In this document: in pieces, positions 17,639-31,746 of the stretch
Numbering within the stretch: position 1 is the first letter of the stretch
How the letters are laid out: the number at the start of each line of letters is the position of its first letter
NCBI GenBank assembly: GCA_016432725.1
Contig: JACJDG010000003.1
Coordinates: 2,232,001 to 2,296,000, forward strand
From: Streptomyces sp. DHE7-1
GTDB taxonomy: Bacteria > Actinomycetota > Actinomycetes > Streptomycetales > Streptomycetaceae
DNA: 64,000 bases
Direction: 5' to 3'
Program-made: the position numbers and the translations under genes
Notes under the pieces: model-generated
Told to the model about the DNA's origin: nothing
The model's input: only the letters and a program-made list of their open reading frames with translations
Database searches by the model: none

Positions 17639-18535
17639 ATGTCCAACAAGCAGGCCCGGCCGGTGGAGTCCGAGCGGATACCGCTCAAGGCCCGCGACGT
17701 GTCCTTCTCCTGGAAGGACACACCGCTGCACTGGGTGCCCGGCGACCCGTTCACCACGCACACCATCAACGTGCTGCATCTGCTCCTGCCCGCGGGTGAG
17801 CGGTGGTTCGTGCACGTGTACAAGCAGGTGCTGCCGCTGATCCGGGACGACCGGCTCCGCGAGGACGTCATCGGCTTCATCGGGCAGGAGGCCATGCACT
17901 CCCAGGCCCACGACGAGGTCCTGCCGCACCTCAGGGAGCAGGGGCTCGACCCGACCCCGTACACCGCGCAGGTCGACTGGTTCTTCGAGAAGCTGCTCGG
18001 TGACCGCACCCTGCCGCCGGGCCGGGCGCGCCGGTGGTGGCTGCTGGAGCGGGTCGCGCTCATCGCGGCCATCGAGCACTACACGGCCTTCCTCGGCGAC
18101 TGGGTGCTCAATGCCGCTGAACTCGACCGGCGGGGCGCCGATCCGACCATGCTGGACCTGCTGCGCTGGCACGGCGCCGAGGAGGTCGAGCACCGCTCGG
18201 TGGCCTTCGACCTCTTCCAGCACCTGGACGGCGGCTACCGGCGCCGGGCGCGCACCTGGGCGGCGGCCTTCGGCGCCCTGGTGTTCCTCTGGCAGCGGGG
18301 GGCGCGCTTCTTCATGGAGAACGACCCCACCCTCGTGGACGGCCGGGCCACCTTCGGGGAGTTCCACCGCAGCAGCCGGCGCGGCACGCTGCCCACCACC
18401 GAAGCCATGCTGCGTTCCATCCCCCGCTATCTCAGCCGCTCCTACCATCCCTCGCAGGAGGGCTCCACGGCCCAGGCCGTCGCCTACCTGGCCGCCTCCC
18501 CCGCCGCGTCGGCCGCACGGAAGGACGGGTCGTGA
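17639..18535 (+). CDS. Metal-dependent hydrolase family protein (PF10118-like)
   Basis: The 298-residue protein has the conserved acid/histidine pattern of this helical family: GQEAMHSQAHDEVLPHL near residue 85, ALIAAIEHYTAFLGDW near residue 140 and HGAEEVEHRSVAFDLF near residue 180. The repeated ExxH elements suggest a di-metal site like that of ferritin-like enzymes. Its stop overlaps the GTG start of a ferredoxin reductase by four bases (GTGA). The pair plausibly forms an oxidoreductase in which the reductase supplies electrons to the metal protein. The substrate is unknown. Confidence 0.8.
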   Translation: MSNKQARPVESERIPLKARDVSFSWKDTPLHWVPGDPFTTHTINVLHLLLPAGERWFVHVYKQVLPLIRDDRLREDVIGFIGQEAMHSQAHDEVLPHLREQGLDPTPYTAQVDWFFEKLLGDRTLPPGRARRWWLLERVALIAAIEHYTAFLGDWVLNAAELDRRGADPTMLDLLRWHGAEEVEHRSVAFDLFQHLDGGYRRRARTWAAAFGALVFLWQRGARFFMENDPTLVDGRATFGEFHRSSRRGTLPTTEAMLRSIPRYLSRSYHPSQEGSTAQAVAYLAASPAASAARKDGS

Positions 18536-19584
18536 CGCCGAAGCCGCTGACCGTCGCACTGGTCGCGGGCGCCGCCCTGCTGACCCGGCGGGCGCTGCGC
18601 CGCCGGGTGCAGGCCTCACCGCTGTGGCCGCTGCCCGCCCTGGACCCGCCCGTCTCCGGCCGTCCCCGCGCCCGGACCCGGCGGCCGCTGCTCACCGGGC
18701 TGGAGACGATCGCCGAGGGTGTCGTGCAACTCCGCCTGGAGGGCCCCGGCCTGCCGCGCTGGGAGCCCGGCGCGCATCTGGACCTGGTGCTGCCGTCGGG
18801 GCTGGTGCGGCAGTACTCGCTGTGCGGCGACCCGGCGGACACCTCCTCGTACACGCTGGCCACCCGGCTGGTGGCGGACGGGCGGGGCGGCTCGCGCGAG
18901 GTGCACGAGCAGCTCGCCGAGGGGATGGAACTGGAGGTGCGCGGGCCCCGGAACCGCTTCCCGCTCCGCCCCGCGCCCTCGTACGTGTTCGTCGCGGGCG
19001 GTATCGGCATCACGCCGATCCTGCCGATGCTGCGCGCCCTGCCGGACGGCACCGAGTGGCGGCTGCTGTACGGCGGGCGGACCCGGGCCTCGATGCCGTA
19101 CCTGGAGCAGGTGCGGGAACTGGCCGGTGACCGGCTGACACTCGTCGCGGAGGACGAGGACGGGCGCCCGGACCTGGACGCGCTGTTCGCCGGTCTGCCG
19201 GAGGGCACGGCCGTGTACTGCTGCGGGCCCGAGGGGCTGACGGCCGCCGTGGAGGCACGGCTGCCGGAGGGTGCCACGCTGCACCTGGAGCGGTTCGCCG
19301 CCGTCACGTCCGCCGCGGGGGACGCCGGGTTCGAGCTGGAGCTGCGGCGCAGCGGGCGGATATTGACGGTCCCGGCCGGCTCCTCCGTGCTGGCCGCCGT
19401 ACGGAGCGAACTGCCGGACACCGCCTACTCCTGCGAGCAGGGCTTCTGCGGAACCTGCCAACAGCGGGTCGTGGAGGGCGAGGTGGATCACCGGGACGAG
19501 CTGCTGACGGACGCGGAGCGTGCCGACTCGATGCTGATCTGTGTGTCGCGGGCCAGGAGCGACCGGCTGGTGCTCGACATGTGA
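18532..19584 (+). CDS. PDR/VanB-type ferredoxin reductase (FAD/FMN, NAD and 2Fe-2S domains)
   Basis: The 350-residue protein begins at GTG with a short hydrophobic N-terminus. The flavin-binding site is RQYSLCGDP near residue 100, and the NAD domain contains FVAGGIGITPILPMLRAL near residue 155. A C-terminal plant-type 2Fe-2S domain has CEQGFCGTC near residue 302 and the fourth cysteine in MLICVSRA near residue 337. It passes electrons from NAD(P)H to a partner, most likely the metal protein encoded by the overlapping upstream gene. The TetR gene follows after 36 bases. Confidence 0.92.
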   Translation: MTPKPLTVALVAGAALLTRRALRRRVQASPLWPLPALDPPVSGRPRARTRRPLLTGLETIAEGVVQLRLEGPGLPRWEPGAHLDLVLPSGLVRQYSLCGDPADTSSYTLATRLVADGRGGSREVHEQLAEGMELEVRGPRNRFPLRPAPSYVFVAGGIGITPILPMLRALPDGTEWRLLYGGRTRASMPYLEQVRELAGDRLTLVAEDEDGRPDLDALFAGLPEGTAVYCCGPEGLTAAVEARLPEGATLHLERFAAVTSAAGDAGFELELRRSGRILTVPAGSSVLAAVRSELPDTAYSCEQGFCGTCQQRVVEGEVDHRDELLTDAERADSMLICVSRARSDRLVLDM

Positions 19585-19620
19585 ACGCCGACGGCCGAAT
19601 TCGATCGGTAAGGTGTTCGT

Positions 19621-20310
19621 ATGACTACCGGGGTTCGCCGCAGGATGGGCGTGGAGGAGCGGCGGCAGCAGCTGATCGGTGTCGCCCTGGACCTGTTCAG
19701 CCGGCGTTCGCCGGACGAGGTCTCCATCGACGAGATCGCGGCCGCCGCGGGCATCTCGCGCCCGCTGGTCTACCACTACTTCCCCGGCAAACTCAGCCTG
19801 TACGAGGCCGCGTTGAAGCGTGCCTCGGAGGATCTGGCGAGCCGCTTCGCCGAGCCGCACGAAGGCCCGCTCGGGGCCCGGCTGCTGCGGGTGATGCGCC
19901 GCTACTTCGACTTCGTCGACGAGCACGGGCCCGGCTTCTCGGCGCTGATGCGCGGTGGCCCGGCGGTCGGCTCCTCCACCACCAACGCGCTGATCGACTC
20001 GGTGCGCCAGGCCGCCTACGAGCAGATGCTCGCGCACCTGGGCGTCACCGACGCTCCCCCGCGCCTGGAACTGGTCGTCCGGAGCTGGATCTCGCTGGCC
20101 GAGTCGACGGCGCTGATCTGGCTGGACGGCCGGCGCGTCCCGCGTGCCGAACTGGAGGTCCAGCTCGTGCACGACTTCGCGGCTCTGGCCGCGGTCAGCG
20201 CCGCCCACGACCCGGACATGGCGCTGCTGCTGCGCTCGATGGTGCGGAACGAGCCGGCCGACGGCCCCTTCGCGGAGCTCGTCGGCCGGCTCATCGCCCT
20301 GGCTTCCTAG
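19621..20310 (+). CDS. TetR-family transcriptional regulator
   Basis: The 229-residue protein has an N-terminal helix-turn-helix at about residues 15-60 (RRQQLIGVALDLFSRRSPDE, then GISRPLVYHYFPGK). The C-terminal ligand domain contains GARLLRVMRRYFDFVDEHGP. It is the last gene of the 17639-20310 unit and is probably the regulator of that operon through the palindromes at 17571-17635. It converges on the CHMI-like gene with four bases between the stops. Confidence 0.92.
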   Translation: MTTGVRRRMGVEERRQQLIGVALDLFSRRSPDEVSIDEIAAAAGISRPLVYHYFPGKLSLYEAALKRASEDLASRFAEPHEGPLGARLLRVMRRYFDFVDEHGPGFSALMRGGPAVGSSTTNALIDSVRQAAYEQMLAHLGVTDAPPRLELVVRSWISLAESTALIWLDGRRVPRAELEVQLVHDFAALAAVSAAHDPDMALLLRSMVRNEPADGPFAELVGRLIALAS

Positions 20311-20314
20311 ACGC

Positions 20315-20677
20315 TTACCGGTCGAACTTCCGGTAGGACGCGTCCAGGTCGCGGATCTCGGCGGACCCGTGCACGCTCAGGTCCGCCTCGCCGACGTACT
20401 TCTGGAGCAGTTCCAGCACGGCCTCGGTGAGCCGTGCCTTCGTCTCGTCGCTGCGGCCGGCGAGGAGCCCGATGGTCACGTGCACGACGGCGTCCCGCTG
20501 TGCCGTCGGGTCCTCGGTGCCGAACACCGTGTACGCGCTCGGCCGGAACTGCGTCTTGCAGGCCTCCAGCTTCGCCGCCGCGATCCCGGCGGTCGCCTCG
20601 TGCAGCTCCCGCGCGAAGCCGGCGCGGTCGAAGGCGGCCTCCATGGTGTGGGAGTAGTCGACGGTGATCTGCGGCAT
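20315..20677 (-). CDS. 5-carboxymethyl-2-hydroxymuconate delta-isomerase-like tautomerase
   Basis: The 120-residue protein starts MPQITVDYSHTMEAAFDRAG; Pro1 after Met removal is the catalytic residue of the tautomerase superfamily. The family segments AVVHVTIGLLAGRSDETKA and RLTEAVLELLQKYVG follow. A GGAG site lies eight bases before the ATG at 20677; an upstream in-frame GTG would bury the proline and is rejected. CHMI acts in homoprotocatechuate degradation, but no other genes of that pathway are present, so the physiological substrate is open. Confidence 0.8.
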   Translation of the reverse strand: MPQITVDYSHTMEAAFDRAGFARELHEATAGIAAAKLEACKTQFRPSAYTVFGTEDPTAQRDAVVHVTIGLLAGRSDETKARLTEAVLELLQKYVGEADLSVHGSAEIRDLDASYRKFDR

Positions 20678-20709
20678 GAGCACTCCTGTTCTAAGGCGTC
20701 GGCCAGACC

Positions 20710-26111
<5,402 letters not shown>

Positions 26112-26213
26112 AGGCGGGAACTCCTAGCGATTACGGCTCTTCTGGGTCCGACCCCACGCCGCGGCTCGGCTCCGATGCCGGGCGCCCGCGCGACCGTATC
26201 GCCCACGAAAGGG

Positions 26214-26235
26214 TTGCAGCAAGAGGCTTGAAAGC
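26214..26235 (-). promoter_or_regulatory. MalR-like operator candidate upstream of pulA
   Basis: TTGCAGCAAGAGGCTTGAAA lies about 100 bases before the pulA start. TTGCAGCAA is identical to part of the malE upstream element at 33154-33162, and CTTG/CAAG half-sites recur at both. This supports control of pulA by the same LacI-type repressor. Confidence 0.5.
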
Positions 26236-26260
26236 ATCGGTAAGCAATTTCAACCGAGTT

Positions 26261-26294
26261 GGCCCGTGCCGCCGCGGGGGCGGCGGCACGGGCC
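26261..26294 (-). terminator. amyA terminator
   Basis: GGCCCGTGCCGCCG (26261-26274) and CGGCGGCACGGGCC (26281-26294) form a perfect 14-base stem with a six-base loop. It starts nine bases after the amyA stop on the minus strand and separates amyA from the pulA promoter region. Confidence 0.88.
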
Positions 26295-26302
26295 TCATCG
26301 CG

Positions 26303-27676
26303 TCAGCAGCTCGACTTGCCGGCGTAGATGGCCAGGGCCGTGTTCGAACCGAGGGTGGCCGAGAACTGGCCGCTCGAGTTCACCGTCACCGTGGTGTTGT
26401 TCTGGACGTTGCAGTAGGTGCCCGCGGGCAGCGAGGTCTGGTAGGTGCGGGTCAGCGAGGAGGACTCGTGGTTGATGGCCACGTAGCCCTTGCTGCCCCG
26501 GCCGAAGGCGATCGCGTTGTTGCCGTTGTCCCACCAGTTGGTGACCGACTGGCCCCGGGTGGCGTTGCGGAAGGGGACCATGCCGATGATCTCGGGCCAC
26601 TTGTGCTGGCACTTCCAGCCGTCCTGCCAGCACGCGTTCACCTGGCCGCCGTTGGGCGGGCCGGCGTCCGCGTCGGACCACTCGTAGCCGGAGTTGATGT
26701 CGGGGGCGCCGTAGGGCCAGGCCAGCATGAAGACGTTGGCCAGGGTGTAGTTGGCGCCGCTCTTGTAGTTGAGGGTGGAGCCGTTGCGCTCGGTGTCGTG
26801 GTTGTCGACGAAGACGCCGGCCTTGGAGCTGCTCAGGTAGCCCCAGCCCTCGCCGTAGTTGGTGAGGTAGGCCAGCTTCTCGTTGTTGAAGACCCGCTTG
26901 AGGTCGTAGGCGTAGCGGAACTCCTGGACGTCCCCGTTGCCGGTGTACTCGGTGGGCTGGACCGCCTCACCCGCACCGTAGATGACCTCCTGCTTCCAGT
27001 AGGCCCCGGGGTTCGTCAGCCGCGACTTGATGTTGGCGAGGTCGGCGCTGTCGATGTGCTTGGCCGCGTCGATGCGGAAGCCGTCGACGCCCAGGGTGAG
27101 CAGGTCGTTCAGGTAACCGGCGATGGTCTTGCGGACGTACTCCTCGCCGGTGTCGAGGTCGGCCAGGCCGACCAGTTCGCAGTGCTGGACGTTCCAGCGG
27201 TCCTGGTAGTTGCTGACCTGCGAGGTGCAGTCGTCGAAGTCGTAGGACGAGTACAGGCCCGGGTAGTTGTACTTCGTGTACGACGAGCCGCCGGTGCCGG
27301 TGCCGCTGCCCGCCGACATGTGGTTGATCACCGTGTCGACGACGACCTTCACGCCCGCCGAGTGACAGGTGTTCACCATGCTCTGGAACGCGGAGCGGTC
27401 ACCGAGACGGCCTGCGATCTTGTAGCTGACGGGCTGGTACGAGGTCCACCACTGCGAGCCCTGTATGTGCTCGGCGGGCGGGGAGACCTGGACGTAGCCG
27501 TAGCCGGCGGGGCCGAGCGTGCTGGTGCACTCGCGGGCCACCGAGGCGTAGTTCCACTCGAAGAGCACCGCCGTGACGTCCTTCGTGCCGGGCGGGGAGG
27601 CCTGCACGTTCGTCGGGGCCATGACAAGAGCAGCGGCCGTGAGGGCGACCGCGCCGGAGAGGGTTCTGCGTACCAT
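26303..27676 (-). CDS. amyA: Secreted alpha-amylase, GH13
   Basis: The mature enzyme of about 430 residues is of the animal/Streptomyces type. It has the nucleophile Asp in [14 protein letters not shown] (about residue 198), the acid Glu in [10 protein letters not shown] (about 233) and the third acid in [12 protein letters not shown] (about 289). A signal peptide ([19 protein letters not shown]) precedes [19 protein letters not shown] start at the second ATG (27676) because AAGAAGGA lies seven bases upstream of it; an ATG 18 bases earlier would place that ribosome site inside the coding region. There is no C-terminal starch-binding domain. It has its own operator-like palindrome and terminator. 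Confidence 0.94.
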   Translation of the reverse strand: MVRRTLSGAVALTAAALVMAPTNVQASPPGTKDVTAVLFEWNYASVARECTSTLGPAGYGYVQVSPPAEHIQGSQWWTSYQPVSYKIAGRLGDRSAFQSMVNTCHSAGVKVVVDTVINHMSAGSGTGTGGSSYTKYNYPGLYSSYDFDDCTSQVSNYQDRWNVQHCELVGLADLDTGEEYVRKTIAGYLNDLLTLGVDGFRIDAAKHIDSADLANIKSRLTNPGAYWKQEVIYGAGEAVQPTEYTGNGDVQEFRYAYDLKRVFNNEKLAYLTNYGEGWGYLSSSKAGVFVDNHDTERNGSTLNYKSGANYTLANVFMLAWPYGAPDINSGYEWSDADAGPPNGGQVNACWQDGWKCQHKWPEIIGMVPFRNATRGQSVTNWWDNGNNAIAFGRGSKGYVAINHESSSLTRTYQTSLPAGTYCNVQNNTTVTVNSSGQFSATLGSNTALAIYAGKSSC

Positions 27677-27723
27677 GTGGGGTTCCTTCTTCATCGAAGG
27701 GTGTGGGGTACCGCCGAAGGCGC

Positions 27724-27743
27724 TTGCTGAAATGTTTCAGCAA
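27724..27743 (-). promoter_or_regulatory. Palindromic operator upstream of amyA
   Basis: TTGCTGAAATGTTTCAGCAA has nine-base perfect arms around a two-base centre and is followed by CTTGC. It ends about 50 bases before the amyA start, where a repressor would block transcription. It resembles the TTGC/GCAA elements in the malE, malR and pulA regions. Amylase genes of streptomycetes are known to be controlled by MalR/Reg1-type LacI regulators through such sites; binding here is inferred. Confidence 0.6.
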
Positions 27744-27768
27744 ACTTGCGGTGACGCAGATGTTAAAG

Positions 27769-27794
27769 GCCCGCTGCCTGAAAGGCAGCGGGCC
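27769..27794 (-). terminator. aglA terminator
   Basis: GGCCCGCTGCCT and AGGCAGCGGGCC pair around GAA, downstream of the aglA stop on the minus strand. It is followed on that strand by a short T stretch. It lies upstream of the amyA operator, so amyA appears to be transcribed from its own promoter. Confidence 0.82.
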
Positions 27795-27829
27795 GGTGTG
27801 AAGTTGATGCAAGAAATTTCAGCGGGGCG

Positions 27830-29515
27830 TCAGTCCGCCGCGGTCCACCAGACGGTGGTGTCCGCCGGCACCTTTGCCTCGCCGCCCGCCTCGGTCACCT
27901 CACCGCTGGCGAGCAGGACCCGGCCGTACGCCGGCATGCTCACCGACTCGCCGGTGGTGTTGGCGACGCACACGAACTCGCCGCGCCGGAAGGCCACCAC
28001 GCCCTCCGGGGCCCGCAGCCACTCCACCGACTCGCCCGCACCCAGACCGGGGTGGGAGCGGCGCAGGCCGAGGGCGGAGCGGTACAGCTCCAGCGTCGAA
28101 CCGGCCACGCCGGTCTGCGCCTCCACGCTCAGCTCGGCCCAGCTCGCCGGCTGCGGGAGCCAGCTCCCGCCGTCGCCGAAGCCGTAGCTGGAGCCCTCAC
28201 GGGTCCACGGGATCGGCACCCGGCAGCCGTCGCGGAAGCCGTCCTGGCCGGCGCCCCGGAAGTACGCGGGGTCCTGGCGCACCTCGTCGGGGAGGTCCAC
28301 CACGTCCGGCAGGCCCAGTTCCTCGCCCTGGTAGATGTACGCCGAGCCGGGCAGGGCGAGCATCAGCAGGGAGGCCGCGCGGGCCCGGCGCAGGCCGAGG
28401 TCGCGGTCGCCGGCGGTGCGGATCTGGGTGCCGAGGCCGGGCGGGTTGGCGAAGCGGGTGGCGTGCCGGGTGACGTCGTGGTTGGACAGGACCCAGGTGG
28501 CCGGGGCGCCGACCGGGCGCATCGCCTCCAGGGTGCGGTCGATGACCGTGCGCAGCTCCGCCGCGTCCCACTCGGTGCCCAGGTACTGGAAGTTGAACGC
28601 CTGGTGCAGCTCGTCCGGGCGGACGTAGTTGGCGGTGCGCTCGACGGTCGGGGTCCACGCCTCGGCGACGAAGATCCGCTCGCCCGCGTACTCGTCGAGC
28701 ACGGTGCGCCACTGGCGGTAGATCTCGTGCACGCCGTCCTGGTCGAAGAACGGCATGACATCGTTGCCCAGCAGCTTCAGCTGGTCGTGGGAGCCGAGGT
28801 CGGGCAGGCCGTCGGCCTTCACCAGGCCGTGGGCCACGTCGATGCGGAAGCCGTCCACGCCCATGTCCAGCCAGAAGCGCAGGATCGAGCGGAACTCGTC
28901 GCCGACGGCCGGGTGCTCCCAGTTGAAGTCCGGCTGCTCGGAGGCGAACAGGTGCAGGTACCACTCGCCCGGGGTGCCGTCCGGCTCGGTCACCCGGGTC
29001 CACGCCGGGCCGCCGAAGATGGACTCCCAGTCGTTGGGCGGCAGTTCGCCGTCCGTGCCCTTGCCGGGGCGGAAGTGGTAGCGCTCGCGCAGCGGGGAGC
29101 CGGGGCCCTCGGCGAGAGCGCGCTTGAACCACTCGTGCTGGTCGGAGGAGTGGTTGGGGACCAGGTCGACGATGACCCGCAGGCCCAGCCCGCGGGCGTC
29201 GCGGATCAGGGCGTCGGCGTCGAGCAGGTTGCCGAACATGGGGTCGACGGCGCGGTAGTCCGCGACGTCGTAGCCGGCGTCCGCCTGCGGGGAGGCGTAG
29301 AAGGGGCTGAGCCACACGGCGTCGACACCGAGGTCGCGCAGGTACGGGAGGCGGGAGCGCACGCCCTCCAGGTCGCCCATGCCGTCGCCGTTGCTGTCGG
29401 CGAAGCTGCGCGGGTAGACCTGGTAGATGACCGCGTCCCGCCACCAGTCACGGCTGGCGGCGACGGTGGCGACGGCGGAGTCGGTGGCCGGGGCTGCAGA
29501 ATTCTGCTGGCTCAT
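27830..29515 (-). CDS. aglA: Cytoplasmic alpha-glucosidase, GH13
   Basis: The 561-residue enzyme has no signal peptide and starts MSQQNSAAPATDSAVATVAA. The oligo-1,6/alpha-glucosidase pattern includes WWRDAVIYQVYPRSFADSNG, VDLVPNHSSDQH and the nucleophile Asp in [13 protein letters not shown] (about residue 226). The acid Glu is in IFVAEAWTP (about 283) and the third acid in VLSNHDVTRH (about 345). It hydrolyses imported maltose and maltodextrins to glucose. It lies directly downstream of malG in the same direction, with tandem hairpins between them. An AAGGAC ribosome site precedes the ATG. Confidence 0.93.
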   Translation of the reverse strand: MSQQNSAAPATDSAVATVAASRDWWRDAVIYQVYPRSFADSNGDGMGDLEGVRSRLPYLRDLGVDAVWLSPFYASPQADAGYDVADYRAVDPMFGNLLDADALIRDARGLGLRVIVDLVPNHSSDQHEWFKRALAEGPGSPLRERYHFRPGKGTDGELPPNDWESIFGGPAWTRVTEPDGTPGEWYLHLFASEQPDFNWEHPAVGDEFRSILRFWLDMGVDGFRIDVAHGLVKADGLPDLGSHDQLKLLGNDVMPFFDQDGVHEIYRQWRTVLDEYAGERIFVAEAWTPTVERTANYVRPDELHQAFNFQYLGTEWDAAELRTVIDRTLEAMRPVGAPATWVLSNHDVTRHATRFANPPGLGTQIRTAGDRDLGLRRARAASLLMLALPGSAYIYQGEELGLPDVVDLPDEVRQDPAYFRGAGQDGFRDGCRVPIPWTREGSSYGFGDGGSWLPQPASWAELSVEAQTGVAGSTLELYRSALGLRRSHPGLGAGESVEWLRAPEGVVAFRRGEFVCVANTTGESVSMPAYGRVLLASGEVTEAGGEAKVPADTTVWWTAAD

Positions 29516-29617
29516 GGCGTCCTTGATGCGGTGGGGGTCCCCCCGCCCGGGCGGGGCCGGGCACGGGGGAAGGGTCAGTGATGGGCGTGTGTGCGGCGGC
29601 GGGGACCGGTGCTTGCG

Positions 29618-29688
29618 AGGCGGCCGCGGTGCCGGCGGGGTCGGATGGACACCGCGGCCGCCTACCCGCGCGCACTGCGGCGCGCGGG
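29618..29688 (-). terminator. Two tandem hairpins between malG and aglA
   Basis: Hairpin 1 pairs AGGCGGCCGCGGTG (29618-29631) with CACCGCGGCCGCCT (29650-29663). Hairpin 2 pairs CCCGCGCGC (29665-29673) with GCGCGCGGG (29680-29688). Both lie 20-90 bases after the malG stop on the minus strand. They may end most malEFG transcripts, or partially attenuate read-through into aglA. Confidence 0.6.
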
Positions 29689-29707
29689 AGCATTCCTCCG
29701 GCGGGCG

Positions 29708-30628
29708 TCAGCCCTTGGTGCCGCCGGCGGTGAGGCCGGTGACGAGGTTCTTCTGCACGAGGTAGAAGAACGCGGACACGGGTATCGCGACCAGCACGGC
29801 GGTGGCCGCCATGAGGTTGCGCTGGGCGTCGTGCTCGCTGACGAAGCTCTGCAGACCGACGGCGAAGGTGTACTTGCTGTCGTCGAGCATGAACGTCGAG
29901 GCGAAGGCGACCTCACCGAACGCGGTGATGAAGTTGTAGAAGGCGGCGACCGCCAGGCCCGGCTTGGCGAGCGGCAGGATCAGCCGGAAGAAGGTGCCGA
30001 ACGGGCTGAGGCCGTCGACCCGTCCCGCCTCGTCGATCTCGAACGGGATCGTGTCGAAGTAGCCCTTGAGCAGCCAGGCGCTGTAGGGCACCGCGGTCGA
30101 GCAGTAGACCAGGATCAGGCCGAGGTAGCTGTCGATGAGCTGCAGGTCCGAGAGGATCTGGTACATCGGCACGATGAGCACGGCGATCGGGAACATCTGG
30201 GTGACCAGCAGCACCCACATGAACTTCTTGTAACCGGGGAAGCGCATCCGGGACACGGCGTAGCCGGTCGTGGCCGCGACGAAGACGCCGACGACGGTGG
30301 TGCCCAGCGAGACGATCAGCGAGCTCTTCATCCAGTCGAAGAAGCCGGTGTGCTGCAGGACGAACGAGTAGTTGCTGAACGTCATCTTGTGCCAGATGCC
30401 GCCCGGGTGCAGGTAGTCGTCCTTGTCCGGGCCGAGGGAGAGGAAGATCAGCCAGGCGATCGGGAACAGGGCGATCAGGCTCGCGACGGTGAGGATGCCG
30501 TGGGAGGCCAGGGAGGCCAGCGGGCGGCGCTTGCCCTTGCGGGACGCCGGGCCGCGGTTCAGGGCCTCCAGGACCTGGGGGGTCACCGGCTTCTGGGCGG
30601 TGGCCTCGGGAGGTGTCGTGGTGCTCAT
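29708..30628 (-). CDS. malG: Maltose/maltodextrin ABC transporter permease MalG
   Basis: The 306-residue protein has a cytoplasmic N-terminal extension of about 40 residues and six predicted membrane helices. The EAA loop is near residue 210 (EIDEAGRVDGLSPFGTFFRL), where the transport ATPase docks. It pairs with MalF to form the channel. It starts 13 bases after malF. No ATPase gene is present in the cluster; in streptomycetes this class of sugar importer is served by the shared ATPase MsiK encoded elsewhere. Confidence 0.94.
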   Translation of the reverse strand: MSTTTPPEATAQKPVTPQVLEALNRGPASRKGKRRPLASLASHGILTVASLIALFPIAWLIFLSLGPDKDDYLHPGGIWHKMTFSNYSFVLQHTGFFDWMKSSLIVSLGTTVVGVFVAATTGYAVSRMRFPGYKKFMWVLLVTQMFPIAVLIVPMYQILSDLQLIDSYLGLILVYCSTAVPYSAWLLKGYFDTIPFEIDEAGRVDGLSPFGTFFRLILPLAKPGLAVAAFYNFITAFGEVAFASTFMLDDSKYTFAVGLQSFVSEHDAQRNLMAATAVLVAIPVSAFFYLVQKNLVTGLTAGGTKG

Positions 30629-30641
30629 GGGGACTCCTGCC

Positions 30642-31645
30642 TCAGATCGCGAGCTGCTGCTCGTTGCGGTTCAGCCAGCGGCGGTAGAACGAGGTGAAGA
30701 CGATCAGGATGGCCAGCAGCAGGATGCCGTAGGCGGCCGACTGCGCGAAGTCACGCGGCTGCTGTCCGAAGCCCAGGTAGTAGGCCCAGGTGACGAGGAT
30801 CTGTGCGTCCGGCGCCGTGTTGCCGAAGAGCAGGAAGATGACCGCGAACTGGTTGAACGTCCAGATGATGCCCAGCAGCACGACGGTGGAGCTGACCGAC
30901 CGCAGGCCCGGCAGGGTGACGTACCGGAAGCGCTGCCAGGCGTTCGCGCCGTCCATCTCGGCCGCCTCGTAGAGCGAGGAGTCGATGGACTGCAGGCCGC
31001 CGAGCAGGGAGACCATCATGAAGGGCACACCGCACCAGGTGTTGACCATGATGGCGGCGAAGCGCTGCCAGAAGGTGTCCTCGAGCCACAGCGGGGCCGG
31101 CAGGTGCAGCGCGTCGAGCGCCGAGTTGATGATGCCCCGTCGGCGAGCATGAAGCGCCAGCCGAAGACGGTGACGAAGGTGGGCACGGCCCACGGCAGGA
31201 TGAGGATCAGCCGGTAGAAGGTGCGGCCGCGCAGCTTCTGGTTGAGCAGCAGGGCGAGGCCCAGGCCGATGCAGTAGTGCAGCGCGACACAGAGGGCGGT
31301 CCAGGCGATCGTCCAGATGAAGTGCGACCAGAAGCGGTCGTACGCCGTCGGGCCGAACAGGATGTCCTTGTAGTTGTCGAGCCCGATGAACTTGTAGGTG
31401 GCGTCGATGTGGTTGACGCCGATGGTGCGGGCGGTGTTCAGGCTGTTGGCGTCGGTGAGCGTCAGGTACAGGCCGTACACCAGCGGGTAGATCACCAGCG
31501 CGCCCAGCACGACCGCCACCGGGGCGATCATCGCGTACGCGTACCAGTGTTTCTGGTAGCCACTCTTGATGCGCCGGCCCAGCCCGGGCCGAGGCGCGCG
31601 GTCACCGCGGCGCTTGCCGGTCGCGCGGTCGATGGCGACTGTCAT
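30642..31645 (-). CDS. malF: Maltose/maltodextrin ABC transporter permease MalF (one frame break)
   Basis: The protein starts MTVAIDRATGKRRGDRAPRP and has a first membrane helix YAYAMIAPVAVVLGALVIYP. Further helices and an EAA loop (LYEAAEMDGANAWQRFRYVT) follow. The frame breaks in the C run at 31135-31138 (plus strand), within RFMLADG-GIINSALDAL. Restoring one base gives about 334 residues, normal for the family. It forms the inner-membrane pore with MalG. It lies about 100 bases after malE, with a large stem-loop between. Confidence 0.9.
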
Positions 31646-31691
31646 GGTTCGACACCTTCTGGAAGATCAGGGTTGGGCCGGGCACAGGGCG

Positions 31692-31740
31692 GTGGCCGCC
31701 GGATCCTTCCCCCCCTTTCAGGAGAGGATCCGGCGGCCAC
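31692..31740 (-). terminator. Intercistronic stem-loop between malE and malF
   Basis: GTGGCCGCCGGATCC (31692-31706) and GGATCCGGCGGCCAC (31726-31740) pair perfectly over 15 bases around a 19-base loop rich in C and T. It starts six bases after the malE stop. There is no T tract, so it is more likely a partial terminator or an mRNA stabiliser that raises malE level above malFG, as seen in other binding-protein operons. Confidence 0.75.
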
Positions 31741-31746
31741 TCGGGC

